NCBI GenBank assembly: GCA_947179155.2
Contig: OX359278.1
Location: forward strand, 17,455,996-17,519,995
Reading direction: 5' to 3'
Length of the DNA stretch: 64,000 nucleotides
Origin: Hedera helix
Taxonomy: Eukaryota > Streptophyta > Magnoliopsida > Apiales > Araliaceae
Under the pieces are notes generated by a model. The model was not told where the DNA came from, searched no databases, and was given only the letters and a program-made list of their open reading frames with translations. Positions 1 through 12,059 of this stretch are shown here, one piece after another (within the stretch, counting starts at the first letter, position 1; each line of letters opens with the position of its first letter). The translations under genes were made by a program, and so were the position numbers.

Positions 1-2329
1 GGACAAGAAGTCCAACAAAAAGAAAACCAAAATAATGTAAAGAAAATGAGTGGAAAAACATTGACAAAAGTGAAGCACTGCGATGATAATAAAGAAATTC
101 CTCGAAAAGATTGTAATGCATGAGCCCAAAGAGACAAAAAAAAAAGAGGCTATTTCAAAGTGAATAGACATTGATTACTGGACCTCTAACATCCCTCTCG
201 ATCTATCCCCACAAAATGGAAAAACAAGCACATTTCAGAAGAATCCTAGTAGCAGTTCTACTACCAAAACCCCTAAATCTGCATAAGAGAAGATCTTCCA
301 CCAAAGAGGGACAAATCCAGCATGCCAAACCAATAACACCACAATGCCAAGCCATCTGATAGTGTACTGAAGATGAGAATGAGCCTCACACATATTGAGA
401 TAAAGATTTGAAAGGCCTACGCATTTGACGCATGTTATTAGTGTCGAGTTGACCAAGGGTCAAAGACCATGAAAAAGCCTCTTGCCTTCCAAATATAAGT
501 TGTTAAGAGGAAAAAGATGCACTAGACGATACTGGAGCAAGATATTATATTGTATTATATTTAACTAATGTAATTTATAATTCGCACATTGAGTTGTTAG
601 GATTTTGTAGCCTTAGGTTAGGCTCTAATAAGAGACTATATTAGTATATCAATTGAGAAGACTATAGACTTGATTTTAGGGATTTAAATTATGCACTTAA
701 TTTTCAGTTTACTTTCCTTTTGAGTTTGTAATCCGCCCTTATTGTAAAAGGGTCTTCAATATTCCATTGTAAGACATCTTTCGATTAATTAAATTTATCT
801 TTGGGTTTTTCCCTTCATTGTTGGATTCCTGAATTCTTTTTCCTAGTGGATTCAAGGGCCCTCATACTGGATTATAGGGTTCTAGTGCATTCTAACTTCA
901 TCAACAACAAAGATATTTAGTTTTGCTCATTGCGTCTCTCATATGCGTCATATAACCTAGTAAGTGAAAAAAGACTAACAAGTGAAGATTTACTAGGGAT
1001 CAAAATGATAACACGTCAAGCCAAAGACTAAGAAATAGATGTCAAAATAAGAATAAAGGAACTTCATCTGTCCCTCAGTCATTTAAATTGCAAATATATA
1101 TATACATGTGTGCATGTCAGTGTGTGTGGAAGTTCCAAGAAACTATCTCGTTCTCCCAAATACTAAGGTTAAAAATGGAAGAATTGTGCTCAGACATGTG
1201 GTAATAAAGACGACGAAAAGCCAAAGACAGCGGAGCATCCCTGATCCCACCTATACCTCCTCTTCAAATCAACTACGCATCCATTACCAACTCAAAACCA
1301 AACAAGGAACTGTACTCATTTTCAATAAATAATTCTCAGTCTGGCAATACTGACAAGCAAGTGGCACTAAAACAGTGACTCACTCACACTAAACAATCTA
1401 GTGATACTCTTCTACTTTAATTTCTTTGACTGTCAAAAAAAACAAGTTATGCACACACACAACACCTATTAAACAATGATAGGCAGAATGATAAGGAATG
1501 CATGCAGATAAAAATTAAAAATTAAATTGTCTAGGAAAATGCATATCTGTATATAGGGATAACTTGGGACTTAATTGATGTAATATAGGGCAATAAGGAT
1601 AAGATGTCCAAGTTTTTCAGGTCACCTCTTATAAATGTTGTATTTTTGAAATTTTATTATTTATTAATATTCCTAGTAGTATTAGGTTTTAGAGTAATTC
1701 TATGTATGTTGATGTGATTCCCATTTTAAATGGATTGACCTTAATCACATAGTTTCTCCCTGTTGATTTATCTATCTCCATAATCTTTTCTCTGACTACT
1801 ATCGTTTTACTACTCTCGTCTTCCCTCTTCTTTCCCTTCTAGTCTTCTATCTATATTCTGATTCTTCTCTTAGATTCTCTCTCTCTTCAAATCTTCTACT
1901 TCTATTCTTTTTCTCCTTCTCTTTCTTTTCTTCTCTCTTTCATTTCACCATTGTGAACATTGCTTCAAATTATCAACATTTCAAAGAAGGAAAAGATATA
2001 AAGATGCAGCCAGTTGTATCAGATTTGAAAGATCGTGCTGGACTAAAGGACATAGAAGCTTATGCAATTGAATATAGAAGAGACCATCTAGTGAAAACGC
2101 TGATGCATTGAACATAAAATATAATCTGAGGATGCAAACAAGAAAATATGGAAGTTGTAACACCCTAATGATCTCACAATAACTATTTATATGTATTAAC
2201 AATTTACCACATTTACTGAACTGGAGGGAAACTACGTGACGAGATGCGAATTCATAAAGTTTACATTTCTAATTTAAGGGAGAAATAAAATCCATTAAGA
2301 TTCTAAAGCAGCACCAATATGCTCACTAC
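1..2329. other. AP2M intron 2 (partial), degenerate repeats
   Basis: No exon is visible between AP2M exon 2 and the left edge, so this is taken to be the start of AP2M intron 2. It is AT-rich. It contains a LINE-like remnant near 171-456, a stretch around 595-905 that reads like decayed LTR or leader sequence, and a CT-rich tract at about 1750-1950. I searched the minus strand for the next expected AP2M segment (the rest of the longin-like domain) and did not find it. Confidence 0.5.
171..456 (-). mobile_element. LINE-like RT C-terminal remnant
   Basis: The minus-strand translation is short and broken, but it resembles the translation at 46692-46924. Shared elements include a run of W, L and V followed by phrases of the type LCLCRFWG or YADLGVLVV. 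In plants this composition is typical of the region after the LINE reverse transcriptase (the zf-RVT tail). There is no intact domain. The assignment is a weak inference from mutual similarity. Confidence 0.25.
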
Positions 2330-5300
2330 CTCAACAACAAACTTGAAGGCGCAAGCTACATTAGCATTGCTGCTGACAACAATCACAATGTAGACATTGC
2401 TAATTCTCATGTAAAAAAAAGAGCAACCTCCAATCTGCCGCACAGGACATGTACCAAGTTCTTTCGTCTGCATTATGTGCATGCGGAAGGCATCCACCAT
2501 ATTTCCACTGATATAAAAAAGTTAAGACAAATAAATTTCTTATTAACTGGAATTCAGCAATTAAGGAGTAGGATGTCAAACTTAATTCACATGGCAGTAA
2601 AAAAAATACAAGCTATGAAGCACCAAGTCAGACATGGGACGCAACACAGGATACAGCATTTTCCAAAAAAAAAAACAGGATAAGATATGTCGAGAACACG
2701 TTCAATTATATATATATATGTATGTACGTATGTATTTTTTACAATAAATAAATTCAATATTGATAGAGAAAAAAACATGAACAAAATAATAAGAAACACA
2801 AATACATTATATAATAAATATCATAAACTTACATAATAATGTCCAAACTTATTAAAAGACATAAAATAACCCATAACTTTTATACTGCAATTTAAGTACT
2901 TTAAAAAAAAAATTTAAAAATTTGACCCCAAACGTGTCCTCTAGCGTGTCCCGACATGTACAACACCAGTTCCAATGTGTCTGAGGCATGTCCAAGCTTA
3001 AACAAGCTTAAAAAAATAGGAGCACAGGTACACGTGTCGGGCGTGTGTCCGAGGAGTTTTGGAGTGAATTCATGTTCGACACATGTCCAACACGAATTTG
3101 TGGCCCTTCGGAAAGTGTTCGTGCTTCCTAGAATACAAGAAAAGGAGTTTACAGGAATGTGATAGCTGGCACATATTGTTAGAAGATACTGGTTCCATAA
3201 TCTTAGCAATAATCAATGTGTACACATTGCTACAAATTAGTAGTTACCCTAACTGTAAATTAGGGATTGTAATTTAGGTATGCTATACTTGTGTATATAA
3301 ACCAATGCAATTGAGGTGAAATATATGAGAAAATTATCAACCTCTGTGTTTTCTACATGGTATCCTGATCCTTATCAGGTTCTTCTTCCGCTGGCTGCCT
3401 TCGTTGCTTTTCTCATTTTCCTTTAGAAACCTAGTAAGACAAGCTTGCATGGAGAAACTAAGGCCATAAAAGGTCTTTATCCCTCCAGGAGACCACCACC
3501 AGAGAATCAACTCCGGCACCCACCACCGCACGCGCCCTCACGCGCCTGCCGCCGACGCCACACGCCTCCTTCTGCCGGCGTGTGGTTCACTTTTTTGCGA
3601 CGTGTTCAGTGCCTGAATGTTCGCCTCTTCTCCTTTACAGTAGTTGTCTTGTGTAATTCAGGTTTTGTTTCAATTTCCATCATCAAATAGTAGCACTGTT
3701 GGACTAAACTGTTATTCTTTTTGGAGCCTATAAAATCATCCTTGTTGTTATTTCCTTGGATAGTTTTGTTGCTCCTATTTCTTTATCATGGCATCTGGTT
3801 CCATTACTAGTGGTGGTGCTTCTGATCTCAGTAAGGGGCAGTTTACTAGAAATCATCATCTTAACTCCGCTTTGGTTCTCAGTCCATTTAAGTTGGATGG
3901 TAACAATTATTTAGCTTGGTCTCAAGCATGTCGTATGTCCATTGAAGCTAATTGTATGCAGCAGTTCATCAATGGTACAACCGTCATGCCTACACAAGCA
4001 GGTGTAGCCCAAGAAGAGTGGAAATCTGATAACTCCATAGTGAAAACATGGATTTTTAATTCCATGGAACCTAGTATGCGGAGTAGTTACATGTTCTTAG
4101 ACACTGCATATGAGCTTTGGGAGGCTATTTCTCAAACTTTCTCTGTTTCTGGAGATATGTCTAAGGCATATGACATCCGTAAACGAATCCGAGAGCTGGG
4201 TCAAGGGGACAAGTCTGTGGCACGGTATTTTGCAGAAATTAATGCACTTTGGCAGGAGCTTGATCATTACCGAGTTTTCTCGGCTAAATGTATGGAAGAT
4301 GCAGCCTCGTATCAAAAGTTTGTGAGTGAAGATAGAGTTGTGGATTTCTTGGCTGGTTTGAACATAGAATTTGATCAAGTTCGTGCACAGTTGATTGGTC
4401 AGACACCTTTTCCAACACTGCGAGAGGCTCATGCTCGAGTCCAACAAGAAGAAAGTAGACGTCGAGTGATGGTTCTCAATTCTGTTGATCGATCCGCTAT
4501 GGTAGCTTCATATCCTAAGTCTGGCGTCTCCTTTCAGTCTCCTGTTGAGAAGGAATCCCGCGAATGTGACTACTGTGAGGGAAAGAACCATACCAGGGAT
4601 CGTTGTTTTAAGCTTCATGGACGTCCTAAAAGACGAGGAGGTCGATTTGGTAGTGGTCGTGGACGTGGATCCCAGGCTTATGTGTCTACTAAAACACTTC
4701 CTGTTGATACATCCAATGCTTCAGACTCCACTACTGCACTTACTCCTGAGGAAATCTCAGTTTTTCGAAAATTCTATTCCCAATCTTCCTCTCATTATGC
4801 CCAGTCAGGTATACCTTCTTGTGTTTTTAATGTTTCCTCAACTTGCCCTAGTTGGATCATTGACACAGGTGCTTCTGAGCGGGTCCTCCACCCTCTTTAC
4901 TTCATACATACCTTGCTCTGGTAAAGACAAGGTTCGAGTAGCTGATGGTTCCCTTTCTTCTATCTCTGGGCGTGGTTCAGTAGTTTGTACTCCTACAATA
5001 ACATTATCATATGTTCTTCATATTCCATCATTTACTGCAAATTTATTATCTGTTCCTCGTCTTTCTGAATCCTTGAACTGTTCAGTCACTTTTTTCCCAA
5101 CTCATTGTGTTTTTCAGGACTTGGTGACGGGGCAGAAGATTGGCAGTGGTAGTGCAGTTGGTGGCCTATATTATTTAGATGTTCCCTCGTCTATCATGTC
5201 CTCTACTCAGGCTCTTCACTCTACTGTCGACTCCAGCTTGACTTCTCTCCATCAATGGCATCGACGTTTGGGACATCCTTCTTTTTCAGTGTTAGAGTCT

Positions 5301-8300
5301 TTATTTCCATCTTTAGTTAAGCAATGTAATAAAACTCAGTTTTTGTGTGAACCATGTGAATTGGGGAAACACAAACGTTCTAGTTATTCTGTTATTCACA
5401 GTCGACATTCTGAATCTTTTGCTATTATACGTACTGATGTGTGGGGACCACCTTCTTGGGTTGTTTCCCGCTCAGGTTATCGATGGTTTGTTAGTTTTAT
5501 TGATTGTCATTCCCGTGTCACTTGGATTTATCTTCTTCATTCAAAAAATGAGGTGTTTGATTGTTTTCAGGAATTTCATAAAATGATCCAAACCCAATTT
5601 GAAGCTAAAGTTAAAATTCTCCATAGTGATAATGGTCGTTAATATAGTAATAATAATGCTTTTGCATCTTATCTCTCTCAACATGGCATTATTCTTCAAA
5701 CCTCCTGTGTCAAAACTCCAGAACAAAATGGAGTGGCAGAAAGGAAAAATTGCCATTTACTAGAGGTCGCCCGCACTCTTATGTTTACTATGAACACACC
5801 AAAATCTCTATGGGGAGATGCAGTTCTGACTACTGCATTTCTTATAAACCGGCTTCCTTCTCAAATTCTTGGGAACAAAAGTCCCATTTCGTTCCTCCCG
5901 CACATAACTAGTCCTTCTCCTTCGCCTCGAGTTTTTGGTTATGTGTGCTATGTTCATAATAAATCTCCCACTCGGGGAAAATTAGATCCCAAGGCTATTC
6001 GGTGTGTTTTCATTGGGTATTCTCCAACCCAAAAAGGTTATAAATGTTATCATCCTCCTTCACAAAAAATATTTGTCACTAGGGATGTCACTTTTTGGGA
6101 ATTGGAACCATTTTATTCTTCCTCAGCTTCTCCTCAAGGGGAGACTGGTATCAATGTTCTTGATGAGGAGAAGCTTCTTCTTGAGGTTGGTGGTACAAGT
6201 TCTATTATACCATCGTATCCTATAAACTCTTCTCCTGTTCCTGTTGTTGTTTCTGATAATGCTACACAGGGGGGAGTTACAGGAGTCGTGTGTTAGACAG
6301 AATGAGCCTGAGTTGAGGATCTATGTTCGAAGGGGCAAGAATAAAGACACCACTCCTGCATCACTACACCAACCCTGCTCAGAACCTAGTCATGATAATG
6401 TTAATGGTGAGAAACCTAATTCTACTTGTTCTTCTAATGATACTAATCTTCCTATTGCTCTTAGGAAATGAGTTAGATCTTGTACTCAACATCCTATCTC
6501 TAATTTCGTAGCCTATAATAGACTATCTGCATCCTATCACTCCTTTGTTTCTTCCTTGTCTTCAATATCTATTCCTCAGGGGTGGATAGAAGCAATTAAT
6601 GATAAGAATTGGAAACAGGCTACGATAGAGGAGATGAATGCCCTGAAGAAGAATGATACATGGAAACTAGTTACTCTTCCTTATGGAAAAAACCCAGTTG
6701 GTTGTAAATGGGTATATACAGTTAAACAGAAGCCCGATGGGACAGTTGAGAGACTTAAAGCCAGACTAGTTGCAAAAGGGTATACTCAAACCCATGGGAT
6801 TGATTACCAGGAGACATTTGCTCATGTGGCAAAGATGAACTCTGTTCGTACTATAATCTCATGTGCAGCAAACTTTAGATGGGATCTTCAGCAATTGGAT
6901 GTAAAAAATGCATTCCTTCATGGTGATTTGGAGGAGGAAGTATACATGGAAATACCCCCTGGGTTTGCTTCATCTGCCACTAAGGGTAAGGTTTGTAAGC
7001 TGCGAAAGGCTTTATATGGTTTGAAACAATCTCCCAGAGCCTGGTTTGGTAGATTCCATAAAGTAATGATAAGATTTGGGTATACGCAGAGCCGAGCAGA
7101 TCATACTCTATTTGTCAAATAGATAAAAGGTAAGACTACCATTCTTATTGTTTATGTTGATGATATTGTGGTGACAGGGGATAATAGAGAAGAGATAGTT
7201 AATCTCAAAGCAAGTTTGGCTAAAGAGTTTGAGATCAAAGATCTTGGTCCCTTAAAATATTTCCTTGGTATTGAAGTTGCAAGATCGTCCAATGGGATTT
7301 TTCTATCTCAAAGGAAATATGTTCTTGATCTTCTAAAAGAAACTGGCATGTTGGGATGTATGCCTGTTGATTCTCCTGTTTAAGTTAATCATCATCTGGT
7401 AGGTGGTACAGGACCTACGGTTGATAAAGGAAGATATCAACGTTTGGTTGGACGATTGATATACATTTCTCATACGAGACCTGATATATCTTATGTTGTA
7501 GGGATAGTGAGTCAGTATATGCATGATCCTCGACACTGTCACATGGAAACTGTTTACAGAATTATAAGGTATCTCAAGTCTGCTCCTGGAAAAGGTTTGT
7601 TGTTCGCACCACATGGTCATATGAGAGTGGAAGCTTTTAACGACTTAGATTGGGCTGGCTCTATAGAGGATCGTCGTTCTACATCCGGTTACTGTTCATT
7701 TGTTGGGGGCAATCTTGTAACTTGGCGGAGTAAAAAACAGTCTGTGGTAGCAAGATCCAGTGCTGAGGTTGAATATCGAGCTATTGCAAACCTTACTAGA
7801 AGATTTAGGTGTTACAACTACAAGGCCTATGCAGTTATTTTGTGATAATAAGGCAGCCATTAGTATTGCAAATGATCCAGTACAGCACGATAGAACGAAG
7901 CACATTGAGATTGATAGACACTTCATCAAAGAAAAGTTGACTAGTGGTCTTATTTGCTTACCTTTCGTCAAAACAGAGCATCAGCTTGCTGACATCTTGA
8001 CTAAGGGTCTTAGTAGCAAGACGTTTCATCCATTATGTTTCAAGTTGGGTATGCGAGACATCTATACACCAACTTGAGGGGGAGTGTTAGAAGATATTGG
8101 TTCCATAATCTTAGCAATAATCAGTGTGTACACATTGCTACAAATTAGTAGTTACCATAACTGTAAATTAGGGGTTTTAATTTAGGTATGCTATACTTGT
8201 GTATATAAACCAATGCAATTGAGGTAAAATATATGAGAAAATTATCAACCTCTGTGTTTTCTACACATAATGACAAAAATACAGCAAATATTTATCCGAT

Positions 8301-11300
8301 GAAACAAAGACACAATATCTTGATGTGTAAAAGAGCAAAGAATGGCTGATACTATATGATGATTCCTGCACACTTTCCAAGTACAAACTAAACAAATTAA
8401 TTTCAATATCAATTTTGATATCATTACATCCTTTTCACATTACAAAGGCCCATTACATCATGTCCCAAACGTATTCAATGAACCAACCCCCACCTAAACG
8501 AGAAGAACCCTTGTGATCAACAAGTATACAACTCTTCATTAAGATAACTTCTACAGAAACTAAAAGGCACCATAGTGACAAAAGGACACCCACATTTGCA
8601 AAAAGAACTGAACAAGATAATGAGATGAGTAAAAAGATCAATACCTTGTCTTGGAGTTTTAATTTGAAAGAAAGTGAAGGAAAACAAAAAAAAAAGGGAT
8701 GTCTTGGAGTTTTTTAGTAGAAGAGAAAAGAAAGCTAAGTAAAGTAGTGTCTTGGAGTATTAGTTAGAAGAGAAAAGAAAGGAAAGTGAGGGAAAGTTAG
8801 TACATTTTAAGCCAAAAGTTTTCTTCTCACTTTTGAGAAGAAAGCTATTGAAAAGAAGGTAAAGTGAGAAGAAAGCTAGAGAAAAGAAGGTAAAGTTTTC
8901 TCTTCTCTTCCATTCTCTTCTCTAACTTTCTTTTCTGTTCTTTTTTTTCTTCAACTAAAAAACTTTCAGACACTATGCAAGTCAGGTTGCAAAAAACAAA
9001 AGCCTAATCCAATTGCATATAAGGCTTAAAGGATTGTCACATATGCATCATATTCCAAATCTGCAGTTTTGCTGTTTTGGTTTAATGTGCGGCTACATCT
9101 TAAGGTTCGATATTACCACAGCCTTAACTACTAGGTTATTTATCAGCTCAAGACACAAAGGATTACTTTCAGCAAAACATAGTATTACCCACTGAAATTG
9201 GCACGTTTTACTTAATACGCCATTGAACTTTTAATTTTATAAATTACCACATCAAACTAATTAAAAAAAACAATTGGGTCATTCCGTCAAATTAGATGGA
9301 TGGAAGTTAACTTTTTTCCTACATGGCTATTTTAAAAAAAAACAAAAAATGACCAAATATGACATGGAAGCCCAGTTGGCAGCCACTTCATATTAAAAAA
9401 TAAAATAAAAGGTTCACTATGTCCCTAAATGGTTGTCATCTTCAACCTTCAGACGGGTTAACCCAACCCACATACTTACAAAACGGATCAAAAGCCACAA
9501 CTCTCTCATTTTAACTCCAAATTATGTAAATAATATGTCAAAATTTTCGTATGGATGAGACCTATCAATACATGTTATTTATTTTGCACAAAGAAGCCAA
9601 ATGTTGAGCAGATCTAGGAAAGAACAGAGGCGGAATTACCATAATTTTTTTGTCCAAAGATGGTGACCGAGCCTTAGAATTCGCTTGGGATCTAGGGGTT
9701 AATGGAGCGTGAAACCTCCTCTTATGGCCTAAGCAAAGATCGCTGCCACCAACAATGGTGGAAATCGACATAGACATAGACGGATATCAATCGGGCCTTG
9801 ATTCATTGGAGAAGAAGAAGAAAAAATTAAAATAAAGAAGAACTTACAGTAATCCCTTAGTTTCATTGGAGAAGAAGAGAAGAAGCAACAAAGAGCAATT
9901 TCATAATACAAGCATATAGACCCAGAAAAGTCCCAATTTCATCTCCGACAAATGAAAAAGATGAAAACCCAGAAAAACCCCAGTTTCATCTCCAACCAAT
10001 CTCATTGAAAAAGATGAAAACCCAGAAAAAGCCCCAATTTCATCTCTTAATCCTAAAATTGGCAAAAACTTTACAACTTTTGATTTTTACTTCCCCTTTT
10101 CTCCCTCGAAAACTTTAGTAACCATGAAGTATGGAAATGGTGGTGCCGCCTCCTCCGATCTCCATCTTTGTCAACTGTCAATATTTTCTTCCGTTTCTTT
10201 TCTTTTTTCTTTTTTTCCTTATTTTAAAAGTCATGTTACTATTTTTCATCAATTAAATTTTAAATTCATTATATTAGACTAAGTCAACTTCATAGAATTT
10301 GTAAAGCCATTTTTCCTGATGAAGAAGAAGAAAGAAGGGTGGTTGCCCCTCTCTCTTAAACTGAATCATCTTCTACCGATCATTTGGGCTTGTGATTTCG
10401 TTTTCCAGTTACCCAAATCAATTAATTATTTAGCAAAAAAAGAAGAAGAAAGAAATTGTATTTTTATTTATTTATTTGTTAATTTTTATTTTTATTTTTA
10501 TTTAAAAAAATTATAATTTTAAAAAAAAATTGATTGTAATTTTCAATTTTTTTTTAATTTTATTAAGTACTTTTAATAATTCATTTTTTTAATTTCTTTT
10601 ATATTTTCAAAATTTTATTTTATATTTTCAAATTTTATTTTAAATTTTTGTATTGTAATTTTTCAAGTTCATTTTAATTTAACTTGTATTTTTTAAATTT
10701 TAATTTTTTGTTGTATTTTTCAAGTTTATTTTAATTTTATTTGTTTTAAAGATTTATTATTTTGTTTTGAATTTTATATTATAATTTTTCAAGTTTATTG
10801 TAATTTTATTTGAATTTTTAAAAGTTTTTTTTTTAAAAAATTCTTTTAAATAATTCTAGTTTTATACTTTTATTTTGAATTAATAACATAATAATAGAAA
10901 AAGACATGTCATTTTCGAAATAATAAACAAAAGCAGCACAAACCACGTGGCTTTTCCATATCATTTTTTTTAAATATCCACAGGAAAAAAATTAACTTTC
11001 ATCCATCTAATTTGACGGAATGGCCCAATTGTTTTTTTTTTAATTAGTTTAATGTGGTAATTTGTAAAATTAAAAATTCAATAGTGTATTAAGTAAAACG
11101 TGTCAACTTCAGTGGGGTAATACTATGTTTTGCCGATTATTGTCCCGCAGAAAAAGTATACTTGTTGCGATATATTTAGAAATTATGCAACAAAAATTAC
11201 GTTCTTTTTTTTTTCTCACCAAACACTAACGACTAACGCATATTCCACCACAAAAATTATCAAACTAAAGACTGGATGGTTTTAAATAATATTCCCTCCA

Positions 11301-12059
11301 TTCCATATTATTTAATCATTGTTAACTTTTTAAAGTTAACTTAAGAGATTTTTAAACTCAAAATTGACATAAATTATTTTTATTTTAATCAATACATTGT
11401 AAACTATTTAAAAAGTATTATTTATTTTATAATTCTTAATGAATCGTCTCAATTTTAAGTTTGAAAATATCTCAAATTCACTTAGAAAGTCAATAATGAT
11501 CATATAATTTGGAACGGATAGAGTATTACACTAACAAAAGTATCCAACCTAGACCAGCATTAACATTTCAATAAATTTAAAATGCTTCAAAAGTAGTGGA
11601 TATTATAAAAAACTAAAAACTAAATAAAGATGAATACTTCACGAAAACTTCCTCTCTTAAGAATTTCATCTTCTTTTCAATTTATTCTCTCCTTTTCCCC
11701 TCTGACCAAAAAGGGAAAGAAATTGCATGGAGCTTTTTGACAACAATATGCAAATTTAACAAACTCGCAGTATCCACCAGTAACATACCGAACCACCGGT
11801 GATTTATTGGTTTCAATCAGTTCTCGTTCTCTTCAGACATTCAGCAAAATTTAGTTCCGCAATTCCAAATTTTAAACACTGATGCACTTTATGCCGATAA
11901 TAAAGAGGTCATTTTTCACATAAGAATTCAATTCAAATATACAAAGTTAGATAGAGAAAAAGAAAGAGTAACTGACCCAACATCATCTCGATAGAGGCGA
12001 TTGATGAGGACATCGCCCCGGAGATTTAGGAAATATATAGCGGAAGCAGACACCGGCAT
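2330..12059 (-). CDS. AP2M: AP-2 complex subunit mu, 5' part (exons 1-2)
   Basis: Medium subunit of the AP-2 clathrin adaptor, which binds cargo and membrane during endocytosis at the plasma membrane. Exon 1 is 11977-12059: the ATG is the complement of 12057-12059, the translation starts MPVSASAIYFLNLRGDVL, and the donor is GTCAGT. Exon 2 is 2330-2507: acceptor ATATCAG, containing MVDAFRMHIMQ and CPVRQIGGCSFFYMRI and ending FKFVVE before a GTAGTG donor. The phases fit: 83 bp leaves two bases, and exon 2 supplies the third. Together they encode residues 1-87, the first part of the N-terminal longin-like domain, which closely follows plant AP2M. Later exons, including the C-terminal mu homology domain, would lie left of base 1. 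Intron 1 is 9469 bp and is swollen by a copia element, a long-TIR element and a Stowaway. Neither exon has a lesion. The identity is recalled from the family and was not searched. Confidence 0.9.
2508..3176. repeat. AP2M intron 1 flank with GTGTC/GACAC repeat fragment
   Basis: Intron sequence upstream of the copia insertion. From about 2925 to 3140 it carries many scattered GTGTC, GACAC and CACGTGTCGG words. This resembles a common plant interspersed repeat rich in CGTGTCCGACACG-like motifs, here too decayed to bound or classify. The last five bases (3172-3176, CATAT) are the left target-site duplication of the copia element. Confidence 0.35.
3177..3357 (+). repeat. 5' LTR of copia element
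   Basis: 181 bp, TG...CA ends, with TATATAAACC near 3294-3303 as a likely TATA box. It differs from the 3' LTR at six positions by hand alignment (about 3.3%) with no indels. Confidence 0.95.
3358..3369 (+). promoter_or_regulatory. Copia primer-binding site (degenerate)
   Basis: TGGTATC follows the LTR immediately, as in elements primed by initiator tRNA-Met (TGGTATCAGAGC). The second half here reads CTGAT rather than AGAGC, so the site is diverged. Confidence 0.6.
3788..4924 (+). pseudogene. gag: Copia gag and start of protease
   Basis: Open frame of 378 codons. Residues about 25-230 form a copia gag polyprotein domain (UBN2 type: LVLSPFKLDGNNYLAWS near the start). A CCHC zinc knuckle follows (CDYCEGKNHTRDRC) with a basic RG-rich tail, then the protease active site WIIDTGAS at about 4855-4875. 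Right after DTGAS the frame is lost. The sequence expected next continues in another frame from about 4878, consistent with a small deletion. The gag part alone could still be translated if transcribed, but no fused polyprotein is possible. The ATG at 3788 starts right where copia gag usually begins. Confidence 0.85.
4878..6296 (+). pseudogene. pol: Copia protease remainder and integrase
   Basis: Frame shifted relative to gag. It starts with the protease C-terminal part. The GAG-pre-integrase and zinc-binding region follows (QWHRRLGHPS, then CEPCELGKH). The integrase core comes next, with the first Asp in RTDVWGP, the second in HSDNG, and the Glu in PEQNGVAERK. A TAA at 5640-5642 cuts the core between the second Asp and the Glu. 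The downstream part stays in the same frame to 6296, where the frame changes again. All three catalytic acidic residues are still encoded. Confidence 0.85.
6244..8077 (+). pseudogene. pol: Copia reverse transcriptase and RNase H
   Basis: RT begins near 6556 with GWIEAINDKNWKQA, followed by WKLVTLPYGKNPVGCKWV, the QLDVKNAFLHGDL motif and YVDDIV at about 7156-7173. All are canonical copia RT landmarks. Stops at 6469-6471 (upstream linker), 7120-7122 (just before the YVDD block) and 7381-7383 interrupt the frame. RNase H follows from 7444 (RPDISYVVG, then SGYCSFVGGNLVTWRSKKQ). A small deletion near 7790 shifts the frame into the final segment (LFCDNKAAISIAND, then HQLADILTKGL), which ends at 8077 just before the polypurine tract. 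Confidence 0.9.
8074..8084 (+). promoter_or_regulatory. Copia polypurine tract
   Basis: TTGAGGGGGAG directly before the TG of the 3' LTR, the usual position and composition for plus-strand priming. Confidence 0.8.
8085..8265 (+). repeat. 3' LTR of copia element
   Basis: 181 bp, aligned base for base with 3177-3357 with six substitutions. Followed by CATAA, the imperfect right target-site duplication. Confidence 0.95.
8266..9170. repeat. AP2M intron 1; GA/CT-rich foldback repeat at 8646-8975
   Basis: No coding exon is seen. Between about 8646 and 8975 three copies of a unit starting GTCTTGGAGT (near 8647, 8701 and 8749) run into GAAGAGAAAAGAAAG purine stretches. The far side ends in the near-complement (CTTTCTTTTCTGTTC, then AAAAAACTTTCAGAC). 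The block could fold back on itself, like a MITE or a rearranged terminal repeat. No clean target-site duplication was found. Confidence 0.4.
9171..11134. mobile_element. Mutator-like non-autonomous element with long TIRs
   Basis: About 1.96 kb bounded by inverted repeats of roughly 180-210 bp. The left end reads GCAAAACATAGTATTAC and the right end is its near-complement (GTGGGGTAATACTATGTTTTGC). The match continues inward through the ATTAGATGGATG / CATCCATCTAAT blocks. Ten-base flanks at 9161-9170 (GATTACTTTC) and 11135-11144 (GATTATTGTC) agree at eight of ten positions. That length is typical of Mutator-like elements, as are long TIRs. There is no transposase; the interior is AT-rich with a small tandem repeat at 9921-10046. 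Terminal bases are uncertain by one or two. Confidence 0.75.
9921..10046. repeat. Tandem repeat, about 2.5 copies of 47-53 bp
   Basis: Copies start CCCAGAAAA at 9921, 9968 and 10021, each continuing CCCAATTTCATCTC or close to it. Inside the Mutator-like element, and could derive from captured host sequence. No gene is recognised. Confidence 0.7.
11292..11523. mobile_element. Stowaway-like MITE
   Basis: 232 bp flanked by TA on both sides. The ends read TTCCCTCCATTCCATATTAT and (complement) CTCTATCCGTTCCAAATTAT, matching the Tc1/mariner Stowaway terminus CTCCCTCCGTTCC. The AT-rich core has subterminal inverted similarity. It lies in AP2M intron 1, about 450 bp from exon 1. Confidence 0.8.

Larger units (their letters stand above)
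3177..8265 (+). mobile_element. Ty1/copia LTR retrotransposon, degenerate
   Basis: Full-length element of 5089 bp. It has two 181-bp LTRs starting TGTTAG and ending CTACA, a primer-binding-like TGGTATC directly after the 5' LTR, and a purine tract just before the 3' LTR. The flanks CATAT (3172-3176) and CATAA (8266-8270) match at four of five bases as a target-site duplication. Domain order is gag, protease, integrase, reverse transcriptase, RNase H, which defines copia. The coding region has in-frame stops at 5640-5642, 6469-6471, 7120-7122 and 7381-7383, and frame changes near 4875, 6270 and 7790, so it cannot make its own proteins. It sits in AP2M intron 1, antisense to the host gene. Confidence 0.95.

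Noticed and set aside
1981..2202. Possible AP2M exon 3 on the minus strand
   Set aside because: The translation does not match the expected continuation of the AP2M longin-like domain.
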